A stretch of 64,000 nucleotides of DNA from Bradyrhizobium sp. AZCC 1610 (GCF_036924515.1 NZ_JAZHRR010000001.1:2141001-2205000); one strand, 5' to 3'; positions 8,910 through 17,566 are shown, numbered from the stretch's first letter. A program made the numbers and translations. The notes: generated from the sequence alone by a model not told the origin.

Positions 8910-9931
8910 AGGCCGTCTACACCGAACTGCATCGCAGCCACGATCCGCAATTCTTCCTGGTGCGCGGTGTTATCAAGCGCACCACCGAGCAGCCCGAACG
9001 TGCCGACCGCTTGCTGGCAGGGTTGAAGGCGGGCAAGCACACTCTGCTTGAGCCGACGGTGTTCGGCCGGGGCCCGCGGGCACGCGTCCACAGCGCGGAG
9101 TATTTGCGTTTTCTTGAGGAAGCTTGGGACGCCTGGGCCGCGCTCGGCGATTCCGGTTCGGAGATGATCGCCAACATCCATCCCGTTCGCTACGGCGCGA
9201 CATACCCCACCCATATCGTCGGCCGCCTCGGCTGGCACGCGGCGGATACGGCGGCTCCGATCGGCAAGGGCACTTACGCCGCCGCCTGTGCCGCCACCGA
9301 TGTCGCCACGACTGCGGCGCAACTTGTCATGGACGGTGAAGACGCTGTGTATGCGCTGTGCCGGCCGCCGGGCCATCACGCCTATGCCGACATGTCGGGT
9401 GGCTTCTGCTTCTTCAACAACAGCGCGGTGGCAGCGGCGCAGCTTCGGCTGCAGCATGAGCGCGTCGCAATCCTCGATGTCGACGTGCATCACGGCAACG
9501 GCACGCAGGGCATTTTTTATGAGCGCCCCGACGTGCTGACGGTGTCAATCCATGCCGACCCCGTCTTCTTCTATCCATTCGTGTGGGGATTTGCGCATGA
9601 GCGCGGCGCCGGGCCCGGTCTCGGCGCCAATCTGAACATTCCATTGCCGAAGGGCACCGGGGATGACGACTACATAAAGGCGATCGGCGAGGCGGAAAAA
9701 ACCATCCGCGCATTTGCGCCCGGCGCGCTGGTGGTGGCGCTCGGTCTCGATGCTTCGGAGCACGATCCGCTCGCCGGCCTTGCGGTGACGACGGCCGGCT
9801 TCCGGCGCATTGGTGCTGCGATCGCGCGGCTGGGCCTGCCGACCGTTTTCGTTCAGGAGGGCGGTTATCTTTCGGATATTCTCGGTGCCAATCTCACGGC
9901 TGTGCTCGGCGGCTTCGAAGAGGCGCGTTAG
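8906..9931 (+). CDS. Acetylpolyamine amidohydrolase, histone deacetylase superfamily
   Basis: This 341-residue class II-type HDAC-fold hydrolase starts at GTG 8906 inside the stop of the GntR gene. It keeps every expected catalytic residue: His157-His158 (RPPGHH), zinc ligands Asp193, His195 (DVDVHHGNGT) and Asp283 (LGLDASEHDP), and Tyr322 (EGGY). The spacing matches the Mycoplana acetylpolyamine amidohydrolase that I know. It should remove acetyl groups from acetylated polyamines or related amines in the cytosol. Coupling to the regulator suggests the imported compound, or an intermediate, is N-acetylated. Confidence 0.9.
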   Translation: MKAVYTELHRSHDPQFFLVRGVIKRTTEQPERADRLLAGLKAGKHTLLEPTVFGRGPRARVHSAEYLRFLEEAWDAWAALGDSGSEMIANIHPVRYGATYPTHIVGRLGWHAADTAAPIGKGTYAAACAATDVATTAAQLVMDGEDAVYALCRPPGHHAYADMSGGFCFFNNSAVAAAQLRLQHERVAILDVDVHHGNGTQGIFYERPDVLTVSIHADPVFFYPFVWGFAHERGAGPGLGANLNIPLPKGTGDDDYIKAIGEAEKTIRAFAPGALVVALGLDASEHDPLAGLAVTTAGFRRIGAAIARLGLPTVFVQEGGYLSDILGANLTAVLGGFEEAR

Positions 9932-9958
9932 CAGGTTCGCCGATAGGCTGTGCCGCGG

Positions 9959-10828
9959 CTACTCGATGACGATGCGCGGCGGCGGTCGATGCGCCGCGCC
10001 GGTCACGATCGCGGTCCAGATTTCACGCGCAATGCCGATGTAGTGCTTCGCATGGACGCCGTCAGGCTCGATCGCGACGACCGGACGGCCGTCGTCGGAG
10101 GTCTGGCGGATCTGCATGTCGAGCGGGATTTCGCCGAGATAGGGAATGCCGCGACTTTCGGCTTCCGCCCGCGCGCCGCCATGACCGAAGATCGGCGTGA
10201 CGTGGTTGCAGGTCGGGCAGCAGAAGCTCGACATGTTTTCGATTAGCCCCAGGATCGGGATGCTCACCTTCTGAAACATCGCAATGCCGCGCCGCGCGTC
10301 GATCAGGGCGAGGTCCTGCGGCGTCGAGACGATGATCGCGCCGGCCAGCGGCGCCTGCTGCGCCATGGTGAGCTGTGCGTCGCCGGTGCCGGGCGGCAGA
10401 TCGACGACGAGGATATCGAGATCGTCCCATGCGACTTCGCGGAGCATCTGCGTGATCGCCGAGATCACCATCGGTCCGCGCCAGATCATGGCGTTGTCTT
10501 CCTCGACCAGAAAGCCGATCGACATCACCTTGACGCCAAAACGCTCCATCGGCTCCAGCATGCGCGGGCCGAGCTGCCGTGGCTTGCCCCGCAGCCCGAA
10601 CAGTTTTTGTTGCGACGGACCATAAATGTCGGCGTCGAGAATGCCGGTCTTCAGTCCCAGCGCGGCGAAGCCGAGCGCGAGGTTGCAGGAGGTGGTGGAT
10701 TTGCCGACGCCGCCCTTGCCGGAGGCGACCGCGACGATGTGCTTGACGCCGGGAATGCCGGCGGCTTTCGACGTCGCACGGGCCTTGAGATCTGGAGGGG
10801 TGGCGGACACGGGCTGCTCACGATCCAA
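9959..10828 (-). CDS. apbC: Mrp/ApbC-type iron-sulfur carrier P-loop ATPase
   Basis: The 289-residue cytosolic ATPase has the deviant Walker A SGKGGVGKST at residues 36-45 and a CPTC pair near residue 200 that binds the bridging Fe-S cluster in this family. Most rhizobial Mrp proteins carry an N-terminal MIP18-like domain; here only a 30-residue tail precedes the P-loop, so this is the short form. Its start overlaps the end of the polyferredoxin gene by 11 bp. The placement points to Fe-S cluster delivery to the formate dehydrogenase subunits or to the polyferredoxin. Confidence 0.9.
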   Translation of the reverse strand: MDREQPVSATPPDLKARATSKAAGIPGVKHIVAVASGKGGVGKSTTSCNLALGFAALGLKTGILDADIYGPSQQKLFGLRGKPRQLGPRMLEPMERFGVKVMSIGFLVEEDNAMIWRGPMVISAITQMLREVAWDDLDILVVDLPPGTGDAQLTMAQQAPLAGAIIVSTPQDLALIDARRGIAMFQKVSIPILGLIENMSSFCCPTCNHVTPIFGHGGARAEAESRGIPYLGEIPLDMQIRQTSDDGRPVVAIEPDGVHAKHYIGIAREIWTAIVTGAAHRPPPRIVIE

Positions 10829-12854
10829 GCGGATCGTCCTTCTTCACATTGCGCGCGCGCAGATAATCTTCCGTCGTCATGACCGGCGGGCGTTGCGGCG
10901 CCGCATGCGGATCGAAACTTTCGTTCACCACGGCTTCGACGCGGCAGTCCGCGCACATCTTGATGACGTCGAGGCGTTTGGCGTTGGCGCCCTGGAACAT
11001 CCAGTGCTTCTCGCCGAGTTTTGCAAGCACACGGTCGATCGAGCTCCTGGTGCCGAAGGGTTTGCCGCAGGCAATGCAGTTGAACGGCTCTTCCTCCTTC
11101 AGCACGCGCTGCGGCGTGTTCCAGGCCTGGAAGTCGAGACGCGGCTCGATGGTGATGACCTGCTCGGGGCAGGTCGCTTCGCAAAGCCCGCACTGCACGC
11201 AGAGGCTTTCGGTGAAGCGCAGCATCGCGCGATCGGGATTATCTGATAGCGCGCCGGTCGGACAGGCGGTGACGCAGGCATGGCACAGCGTGCAGCCTTC
11301 GACGTCAAGCTTTACGGTGCCGAACGGAGCGCCCGGCGCCAGCGGAACCACGTCGACCGGCGCGGGGGCGGCGAGGTGAAGCTCGCGGAACGTCGTCTCG
11401 AGCACGCCGCGTTTCGCGCCGCGCGGAACAAAGCCGGCCGGCTTTTGCGTTGCGACCCCGCGCGGGGCGGCATCCAGCATGGCGCGCAGCTGGTCCGGAT
11501 CGTCGGTCTCGATGATCTGAATGATGCCGGTGCCGAAGCCCAGCGCGCTAACGATCCGATCCGACGTCTCGACCGCGCGGCGGAGTGCCGTGATGTCGTG
11601 CCGGGGCTTGGCGCGCGTGAGCAGCGCGATGCCGCTGCCGCCATAGGCAAAGACGGATGCGAGGAGTTCCGGTCCGACCTGGGTTACTTCGTTGACCCGC
11701 AGCGGCAACACATTGGCTGGCAAGCCCTCGCCAAACCGCGCCAGGGCATCGATGTTTTCCTCGCCGTGCTCGCCGTCGTGAAACAAGACCACGGCGTCGC
11801 TCCCACCGACCTTGCGGTAGGTCTGCAGCAGCGTCCGCAGCCGCCGCATCAGGGCGTCTACGCTCGGCAGCGCATAAGAGGCCGCGCCGGTCGGACATAC
11901 CGAAGCGCAGGAACCGCAGCCGGCGCACACATTGGCGTCGATCACGACCGAATTGCCGTTCGGCGTGATTGCGCCGGTCGGACACAGATCGAGGCAGCGC
12001 GTGCATCCGGTAATGGAAGAGCGCGAATGCGCACACAGCGACGGCTCGAAATTGACAAAGCGCGGCTTGTCGAAGGTGCCGACGAGCGCGCCGGCGTTTG
12101 CAATCGCGCGCTCGACGGCGGCGCGGTCGCGCGGATCGGCGCGCAGATAACCGGGGCGCAGTTCATGCGCGGGAAACAAGGGATTGCCGCCCGAGAGATC
12201 GAGGATGAGATCGCAGGTCGAGGTCGCGCCGTTGCGCGAAGGCCCGAACACGAGCTTCGCGCGTGAAGACGGCGACGGCTGCGCGTAATCGTCGATCGCA
12301 AGCTCGAATTGCCCGAGATGTCCGCGGGCGTTGCGGATCGTGCCCTTGAGCACGGGAAATTCGTTCGTGCGGCGCGGCGTCACGTCGCCGGGCCTGGTCA
12401 GAAGCACGGTAATGTCCAACCGATCGGCGAGACGCTGCGCCGCCTCGATGGCAATCTCGTCGCGACCATAGATCATCGCAACGCCGCTGCTCTCGAGCGT
12501 GACCAGCGAGATCGGCGGCATGTCTTCGCCTGCTGCGGCAATTAGCGCTGCTGCCTTTGGACCTGCCGCCGCGGCATCCTTCGACCAGCCGCCAGTCTCG
12601 CGGATGTTGACGAAGGTAAGCTCGGCCTGCGGCGAATTCTCCGCGACTTCCCGGAACAGCGGCGCTTCCTGGGTGCAGGCAACCGTGATCGGCGGGCCTT
12701 CGGCGAGCGCCTCCTTGAAGCGGTCCAGATCGAGGCCGCAAAGCTGATTTGCCTGCGTGATTCTGGCCGTGCAGCCACGACCGATCGCTTCCGCGTCGAG
12801 CGGCATGGTCTTCTCGCAACTGCAAATCAGGAGTCGAGACGTCGCCGCACTCAT
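10818..12854 (-). CDS. Large 4Fe-4S polyferredoxin of the formate dehydrogenase island
   Basis: A 678-residue soluble protein with two pairs of 4Fe-4S motifs: Cys284/287/291 and Cys310/313/316/320, then Cys521/524/527/531 and Cys552/555/558/562. A C-terminal zinc-ribbon-like set follows (Cys593/596 and Cys634/637). The N-terminal 270 residues contain further cysteines but no domain I can name. I know this protein family from formate dehydrogenase islands of rhizobia, without an established function. Electron transfer to or from the FDH, or cluster assembly, is inferred. It is divergent from the fdh maturation genes and coupled to apbC. Confidence 0.88.
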   Translation of the reverse strand: MSAATSRLLICSCEKTMPLDAEAIGRGCTARITQANQLCGLDLDRFKEALAEGPPITVACTQEAPLFREVAENSPQAELTFVNIRETGGWSKDAAAAGPKAAALIAAAGEDMPPISLVTLESSGVAMIYGRDEIAIEAAQRLADRLDITVLLTRPGDVTPRRTNEFPVLKGTIRNARGHLGQFELAIDDYAQPSPSSRAKLVFGPSRNGATSTCDLILDLSGGNPLFPAHELRPGYLRADPRDRAAVERAIANAGALVGTFDKPRFVNFEPSLCAHSRSSITGCTRCLDLCPTGAITPNGNSVVIDANVCAGCGSCASVCPTGAASYALPSVDALMRRLRTLLQTYRKVGGSDAVVLFHDGEHGEENIDALARFGEGLPANVLPLRVNEVTQVGPELLASVFAYGGSGIALLTRAKPRHDITALRRAVETSDRIVSALGFGTGIIQIIETDDPDQLRAMLDAAPRGVATQKPAGFVPRGAKRGVLETTFRELHLAAPAPVDVVPLAPGAPFGTVKLDVEGCTLCHACVTACPTGALSDNPDRAMLRFTESLCVQCGLCEATCPEQVITIEPRLDFQAWNTPQRVLKEEEPFNCIACGKPFGTRSSIDRVLAKLGEKHWMFQGANAKRLDVIKMCADCRVEAVVNESFDPHAAPQRPPVMTTEDYLRARNVKKDDPLGS

Positions 12855-13022
12855 TTTGAAATACCTTGAACCCGGAGCATCAAGCGGGTTGTTGCTTCAT
12901 CCTACGGTTCTGCGGTAACCGCTCGGACGGATATCTGCAAGATACAAAGGCCGCTCGCGTGGCCAACTCGCGCGGAATAGCATACACCCGCGGCTCGTGG
13001 AGCAATTAGGGATTAGTCGCTC

Positions 13023-13778
13023 GTGATCGCTCGTCCAACAGATATGGAACAGACGCTCGATTTGCCACCCGGTTATACTTTGGTCGCGTTGCGCGAGCTA
13101 GGTGACGCCTTCGCCCATGCTCGCGACATCGCGGCCGAGGCGGGGGCCGGAACGCTCGTGTGGGTGCGCCGCTACGATCTGGTCGAGTTCGCGGTGGTAC
13201 TTGAACCAGACGAACCGCTCAGGTCGGCGCGCCGGGCATTCTTTGCCGGCATGAATGCGCTGGCCGATGCGATTGCCGCCCATTGTCCGCCGGAGCGGGA
13301 GGTCACGTTCGACTGGCCTGATGCTGTCAGGTTCGATGCGGGGTTGCTCGGCGGCGGACGGCTGGGCTGGCCGGCCGAATGCACCGAAGACGACATACCT
13401 GAATGGCTCGTTTTCGGCGTGATCCTGCGCGCTGCCACTATGGCACATGTTCCGGAGGTGCAGGCGGCTTCGGGCGTGTCCTTGCTGAGCGAAGGTTTCG
13501 AGATGGTCGATACCGATGCGATCATCGAGAGCTTCAGTCGCCACCTCATGACGGCCTTCGACCGCTGGAAAGAGCGCGGCTTTGAGGCGATTGCGCGGGA
13601 CTATCTGGAGCGGCTGCCCAAAACCGAGGCCGGCGAGCGCCGGGGCATCGACATCAACGGCGATCTTCTGGTCAGCGTGCCGGCCGGCAGCGGACAGCCA
13701 GAGCGCAGCAGTCTGGTGGATGCGCTTGGACGCGCTACTTGGTATGATCCGCAGGCACGCGGTCCGAAATTCGGATGA
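13023..13778 (+). CDS. Biotin/lipoate protein ligase-like protein (DUF4444 type)
   Basis: A 251-residue protein similar to the biotin/lipoate A/B protein ligase family members found at the head of FDH3 islands. The stretch FDAGLLGGGRLGW near residues 108-120 resembles the ligase core. I do not see the GRGRxxR ATP/biotin motif of true BirA, so catalytic activity is doubtful. The first ATG (13023) and ATG 13044 (MEQTLD) are both possible starts. It is the first plus-strand gene of the island and lies 7 bp before the DUF6505-like gene, in one operon. Confidence 0.75.
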   Translation: MIARPTDMEQTLDLPPGYTLVALRELGDAFAHARDIAAEAGAGTLVWVRRYDLVEFAVVLEPDEPLRSARRAFFAGMNALADAIAAHCPPEREVTFDWPDAVRFDAGLLGGGRLGWPAECTEDDIPEWLVFGVILRAATMAHVPEVQAASGVSLLSEGFEMVDTDAIIESFSRHLMTAFDRWKERGFEAIARDYLERLPKTEAGERRGIDINGDLLVSVPAGSGQPERSSLVDALGRATWYDPQARGPKFG

Positions 13779-13785
13779 GGCGGAC

Positions 13786-14361
13786 ATGTTGAAGTTTCCG
13801 CGAACCATCAGACTGGACCCATCAGATACGTTCGTTTTTGAGCGGGCGGCGGAACCCGGGGAGTGGGCGGTTTCCGGCGCGTTCCTGTTCTGGAACCAGG
13901 ATCCAACGACGCTGAGCCAGAAACAGCGCGTGGCGCTGCGTTCGGGCTTTCTCGGGATCGACAGCCTCGGATGGTCGACCCTTGCGATTGTCACCGAAGC
14001 GACGGAAGCGGAGCGGCAGGCGATGATCGAGCGGCTCGCTGGGCAGTTAGTGGAGAAATTCGGGGCGCCTGATGCGGAGGCGGCGCGCCTTGCCGCCGAG
14101 GAGGAGATCGCGTTTGCAGGCTCGCTGTGCGAACATCCGCCGCAGACCCTGCTCGCCGTGCAGCGCAGCGTCGAAAACGGCGAAATTCGCGAACGCTTTC
14201 GCACCCTCAAGCCGCGCCCGGGTGCCGCAGATGCCGACCGGTTGCACGCGCATGCCAGCGCCTTTACCTTCCATGAAGTCGAAGGCGATGTTGAACCTGC
14301 CGAAGAGGTTGATCTTCTCGGGCTGATCAGGACCGACGCCAGGACGACGGATCGTACATGA
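13786..14361 (+). CDS. DUF6505-like protein of the formate dehydrogenase island
   Basis: The start is ATG 13786 (MLKFPRTIRLD), preceded by GAGGCGG. The longer open frame upstream only covers the previous gene. The 191-residue soluble protein is acidic, has no signal peptide or membrane segment, and has no motif I can assign to a reaction. I recognise it as the uncharacterised family (DUF6505) that accompanies rhizobial FDH3 genes. The stop overlaps the next start in an ATGA, so it is translated together with the DUF6352-like gene. A maturation or cofactor-insertion role is inferred from context only. Confidence 0.75.
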   Translation: MLKFPRTIRLDPSDTFVFERAAEPGEWAVSGAFLFWNQDPTTLSQKQRVALRSGFLGIDSLGWSTLAIVTEATEAERQAMIERLAGQLVEKFGAPDAEAARLAAEEEIAFAGSLCEHPPQTLLAVQRSVENGEIRERFRTLKPRPGAADADRLHAHASAFTFHEVEGDVEPAEEVDLLGLIRTDARTTDRT

Positions 14362-15380
14362 GAGAATTCTGGGTCGCCTCGGGCCATCACCTCACGCGCC
14401 GCGCCGATCATGGCGGGCTGGTCGCGACGCCTGAACTCATCATGGCTTATCTGGCGCGGCCCGAATTGATGCCACCGGCCGACGCCTGCGACGCCGAGCG
14501 CGATCTGCATGCGAGCCTGATGGCCGACCCGCTGCGCCCTGTGTCGGGCGTGGATATCGCCCGGCTTGCCGATGCCGACGCGCGCGAAAACTGGTCCTTC
14601 ATGATGAATTTCCGCGACCGGCTGATGGCAGCGCCGTCGCTGGAGGCGGTTTATGTCGCGCTGGCCCGCAAAGGGGCCGGCGATCTGCCGCCGATCTTCC
14701 TGTCGCAATTGTGCCACCTGATCCTGCGCAACGCCCTCGAAGGCTGCGACGATCCTTATGTATTGCGCGCGGCGGAGCTGTTCTATCGCAGCCAGCTGGC
14801 GGCCGTTCACGACGGCACGCTGCTGCTCGCCGATGCGGAGGTGATCGAGGCGGAGCAGCACGCCCAGCACGACGTGCACTTGTCGCCGCTGACGGCCATG
14901 CTGCAACAGCCGAAGGCGTTCGGCGAGATGGACGTCATGGACGACGAAAACGCCTGGTCCTACTGGTCGCGTTCGGACGCGCACGCGATGGTCATGAATC
15001 TCGGCGGCAACGCCAAGGCGCGCGCCGGGCTGTGCCGGGTCATCGAGCAGTGGATCAGCCACCTGCTCGGCGTTACCGTTACCGTCGAAACCATCGCCTC
15101 GATCGAGGATCGCGACTGGCGCTGGTTCATAGGCCTCGACAGCGAGGCGACGCGGATCGGCAATGCCCTGTGGCATGGCGAGCGGTTGGACGGCGGCGTC
15201 GCCGAACGTATCGTGGCTTTGATGCGGCTGACCATCGAAGATTCGCGGCTGGTGGACGAGCGGGTCGGCGACAAGCCGGTCTACCTCATCCTCGCCATGG
15301 GCGCGGACAAGGTGGTGCGATTAAAGCCGCAGAATCTGGTCGCGGGGTTGCCGCTTGCGGCGGCCGCGAACGTCACATGA
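14358..15380 (+). CDS. DUF6352-like protein of the formate dehydrogenase island
   Basis: A 340-residue cytosolic protein without signal peptide or transmembrane helix. It opens with MREFWVASGHHL and has a mixed helical body including LPPIFLSQLCHLILRNALEG near residues 112-131. I recognise it as the DUF6352 family, conserved in the same order next to FDH3-type formate dehydrogenases. No catalytic motif is visible. It is coupled by 4-bp overlap to the DUF6505-like gene and lies 28 bp before the DUF3305 gene. Confidence 0.75.
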   Translation: MREFWVASGHHLTRRADHGGLVATPELIMAYLARPELMPPADACDAERDLHASLMADPLRPVSGVDIARLADADARENWSFMMNFRDRLMAAPSLEAVYVALARKGAGDLPPIFLSQLCHLILRNALEGCDDPYVLRAAELFYRSQLAAVHDGTLLLADAEVIEAEQHAQHDVHLSPLTAMLQQPKAFGEMDVMDDENAWSYWSRSDAHAMVMNLGGNAKARAGLCRVIEQWISHLLGVTVTVETIASIEDRDWRWFIGLDSEATRIGNALWHGERLDGGVAERIVALMRLTIEDSRLVDERVGDKPVYLILAMGADKVVRLKPQNLVAGLPLAAAANVT

Positions 15381-15408
15381 TCCACCGAAGGGAGGATCGG
15401 GATTGGCA

Positions 15409-15921
15409 ATGACTGAAGCATCCCGCGAGGTTGGCGTGGTGGTGCGCCGCCGCTCGATCGACAATCCCTGGATCGACCAGTTGTGGTCGCCGGCGATGAT
15501 TTTGGACGAGGCGCCCGCGACCGCGCCGTGGACCGTGCTATCCAACGAACCCAATGCGACGACCTATTACGCGGGCTCGGCCAGCATCGATCTGTTCAGC
15601 GCGGAAACGGCGAATTATCGCGATAACCTCGCCGACGGCGAGCCGCGCATCTGGGTCGCGCTGCGGCGCCAGGACGGCGGCGCCGAGCTCGAGCTGACCA
15701 AAGTCACCGCCGATCCGACCGAAGGGGAGGCGATGTTCGAAAGCGGCTGCGACGTCATTGGCACCGTGCCGATGCCGCCCGAGATCGCGTCATGGATTGC
15801 AGCCTTTGTCGATGAATTCCATGTCGAGCGCGTGTTCCATAAGCGCAAACGGGATCGCGCGAGCGGCGATCGGCCGCGCGTGCCGGGCGGCCGGCCGGAT
15901 GAGGGAACGGGACGACGATGA
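15409..15921 (+). CDS. DUF3305 domain protein
   Basis: The start chosen is ATG 15409 (MTEASREVGVVV), after GGAGG at 15391-15395; an earlier in-frame ATG would overlap the previous gene. The 170-residue protein matches the DUF3305 family: an N-terminal beta-rich part with PWIDQLWSP and PWTVL segments, and a basic C-terminal tail (KRKRDRASGDRPR). These proteins occur beside DUF3306, TorD and FDH genes in many proteobacteria. The function is unknown. Its stop overlaps the DUF3306 start by 4 bp. Confidence 0.82.
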   Translation: MTEASREVGVVVRRRSIDNPWIDQLWSPAMILDEAPATAPWTVLSNEPNATTYYAGSASIDLFSAETANYRDNLADGEPRIWVALRRQDGGAELELTKVTADPTEGEAMFESGCDVIGTVPMPPEIASWIAAFVDEFHVERVFHKRKRDRASGDRPRVPGGRPDEGTGRR

Positions 15922-16622
15922 GTGGTCCGGACGAAGCCGATCGGGACAAGGGCTTTCTGGCGCGATGGTCGCAGCGCAAGCAGGAGGCAAAACAGCCGGA
16001 GCCGAAGCCGGACGTGCCGGCTGGCGAAAGCGTCGAATCGTCAGGCTCGCCCGCACCACAAGGCGAAGACGTCACGCCGGAATTCGATCTCTCTACCTTG
16101 CCAAAACTCGAGGAACTGACGGGAAGCACCGATATCACCGCATTTCTTCGAAAAGGCGTTCCCGAACATTTGCGGAATGCGGCCTTGCAAAAATCCTGGG
16201 CGCTGGATCCCGCGATCCGCAATTACGTCAATCCCGCGCTCGAATACGCCTATGACTGGAATACGCCGGGCGGGGTCCCCGGCGGCGGCGAACTCGGCGC
16301 AGGCGTCGACGTGGCGCGGCTGGTGTCGCAGATCATGGGCGAGCCCGCAGCCGAAACGACAAACTCTGACGCCAAGTCCGGAGGCGAGGCGGCAGTTTCT
16401 CCGGTACAGCCGTCCGAACGCGAACATTCGGCAGAACCGCAGGAAGATCTCCCGGCGCAGCCTGTACGACGTGTTGGGGAACCGACGGCGGAGACGGAGG
16501 CCGCTTCAAAGGCCGATGGCGGCGCCGACGAGGCCGCACCGGCCGGCGAGGCTCAGTCCGCGAGATCTGTTGCGTTGCAGCAACCAGTGCGACGTCATGG
16601 CACCGCAAAACCGATTGTTTAG
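15918..16622 (+). CDS. DUF3306 domain protein
   Basis: A 234-residue protein of the DUF3306 family. The N-terminus (DKGFLARWSQRKQEAK) is the recognisable amphipathic start. The conserved core is at about residues 55-120: FLRKGVPEHLRNAALQKSW, then NYVNPALEYAYDWNTPG. The last 110 residues are low-complexity, acidic and Pro/Ala-rich, probably disordered. It is always found with DUF3305 near FDH genes and is presumed to assist assembly, though no mechanism is known to me. It is the last gene before the dyad and the HTH-TorD gene. Confidence 0.82.
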   Translation: MSGPDEADRDKGFLARWSQRKQEAKQPEPKPDVPAGESVESSGSPAPQGEDVTPEFDLSTLPKLEELTGSTDITAFLRKGVPEHLRNAALQKSWALDPAIRNYVNPALEYAYDWNTPGGVPGGGELGAGVDVARLVSQIMGEPAAETTNSDAKSGGEAAVSPVQPSEREHSAEPQEDLPAQPVRRVGEPTAETEAASKADGGADEAAPAGEAQSARSVALQQPVRRHGTAKPIV

Positions 16623-16637
16623 ACAAAAGTTTTTGCG

Positions 16638-16656
16638 ACATAGCCAAAGGCTATGT
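16638..16656. promoter_or_regulatory. Inverted repeat ACATAGCC-AAA-GGCTATGT upstream of the HTH-TorD gene
   Basis: A perfect 8-bp dyad with a 3-nt centre sits in the 97-bp gap after the DUF3306 gene. It contains a T-N11-A spacing, as in LysR-type boxes, and is also of the size bound by Cro/CI-type proteins. A weak promoter-like pair follows (TTGGAA at 16671-16676, 17-bp spacer, TTGTAT at 16694-16699), which would put the dyad about 60 bp before the transcription start. The product of the next gene carries a Cro/YdaS-like HTH and is a candidate binder. A transcript hairpin is the alternative reading. Confidence 0.5.
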
Positions 16657-16719
16657 TAGAGATTCCCACCTTGGAATAATTCCAGTTCTAAGTTTGTATG
16701 CCTGAATAAGAGGCACAGG

Positions 16720-17535
16720 GTGGGCGGGGAAGAAATCGGTAGCACCATGCGTGACGCCGGTCTGGAACTAGCAATCAGGGCAGCGGGTGGCGTTGCATCG
16801 CTGGCGCGAGGGATGGGCATTGCGCAGCCCTCGGTCTCGGCGTGGTCGCGCATTCCCGCCGAGCGCGTTCTTGCCGTCGAAGCGCTGACGCGGGTGAATC
16901 GATTTGTTCTTCGTCCCGATCTCTATGGACAGTCCGGGGGTCAGGTGACGTCGAAGCCCGAAATCGACGAGATCGATCAATTGCGTGCCGCGGAATACGG
17001 CCTTTTGTCCTTGCTGCTCGGCAAGGCGCCTGACGCCGACACGCTCAAGCGGGTGGCCACGCTGAAGGGCGATGGCTCCGATCTCGGCATGGCCCATGTC
17101 GAACTCGCCTCCGCCGCTGCCGCGACGGACGACCGCGCCGTGAGCAAAGAGTTCTTTGATCTCTTCATCGGCCTCGGCCGCGGCGAACTACTTCCCTATG
17201 CCTCCTACTATCTGACCGGCTTTCTTCACGAGCGTCCGCTGGCGCGGGTGCGCGAGGATCTGCGCGGGCTCGGGATCGAGCGCGCGGGCACCTCGCGTGA
17301 GCCGGAAGATCACATCGCTATCCTGCTCGAGGTCATGGCTGGCCTCGCACGCGACGACTTCGAGGCTGAGTTCGCCGAACAGGCGCGTTTTTTCGAACGG
17401 CATCTCAAGCCGTGGGCGGCGCGGATGTTCGCCGATCTGGAAATGTCGCAATCGGCGCGGTTCTATCGCGCCGTCGGCCGCACCGGCCGTGTCTTCATGG
17501 AATTGGAATCCGAGGCCTTCACGCTGTCCGAGTGA
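16720..17535 (+). CDS. TorD-family molybdoenzyme chaperone with N-terminal Cro/YdaS-like HTH
   Basis: The 271-residue protein has two parts. Residues about 13-70 form a YdaS/Cro-like HTH: LELAIRAAGGVASLARGMGI, then QPSVSAWSRIPAERV and FVLRPDLYG, the usual end of that domain. Residues about 85-265 are a TorD/DmsD-type all-helical chaperone, including YGLLSLLLGKAPD and LPYASYYLTGFL. TorD-type proteins bind the Tat signal of a molybdoenzyme and hold it for cofactor insertion, here presumably FdoG. GTG 16720 has AAGAGG six bases upstream; ATG 16747 would remove nine residues. The fusion suggests transcription may be tied to the amount of unassembled enzyme. Confidence 0.85.
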   Translation: MGGEEIGSTMRDAGLELAIRAAGGVASLARGMGIAQPSVSAWSRIPAERVLAVEALTRVNRFVLRPDLYGQSGGQVTSKPEIDEIDQLRAAEYGLLSLLLGKAPDADTLKRVATLKGDGSDLGMAHVELASAAAATDDRAVSKEFFDLFIGLGRGELLPYASYYLTGFLHERPLARVREDLRGLGIERAGTSREPEDHIAILLEVMAGLARDDFEAEFAEQARFFERHLKPWAARMFADLEMSQSARFYRAVGRTGRVFMELESEAFTLSE

Positions 17536-17566
17536 CGGCGAAGGCGAGCCGAAAGGGGAGATCGCA

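Noticed and set aside
13098..15176. A 692-codon open frame on the minus strand
   Set aside because: It is opposite the ligase-like, DUF6505-like and DUF6352-like genes, which are linked by close spacing and an overlap. The minus product has no recognisable domain.
16671..16699. A firm sigma-70 promoter call before the HTH-TorD gene
   Set aside because: The -10 matches only 3 of 6 positions; it is mentioned as context for the dyad but not annotated as a promoter.
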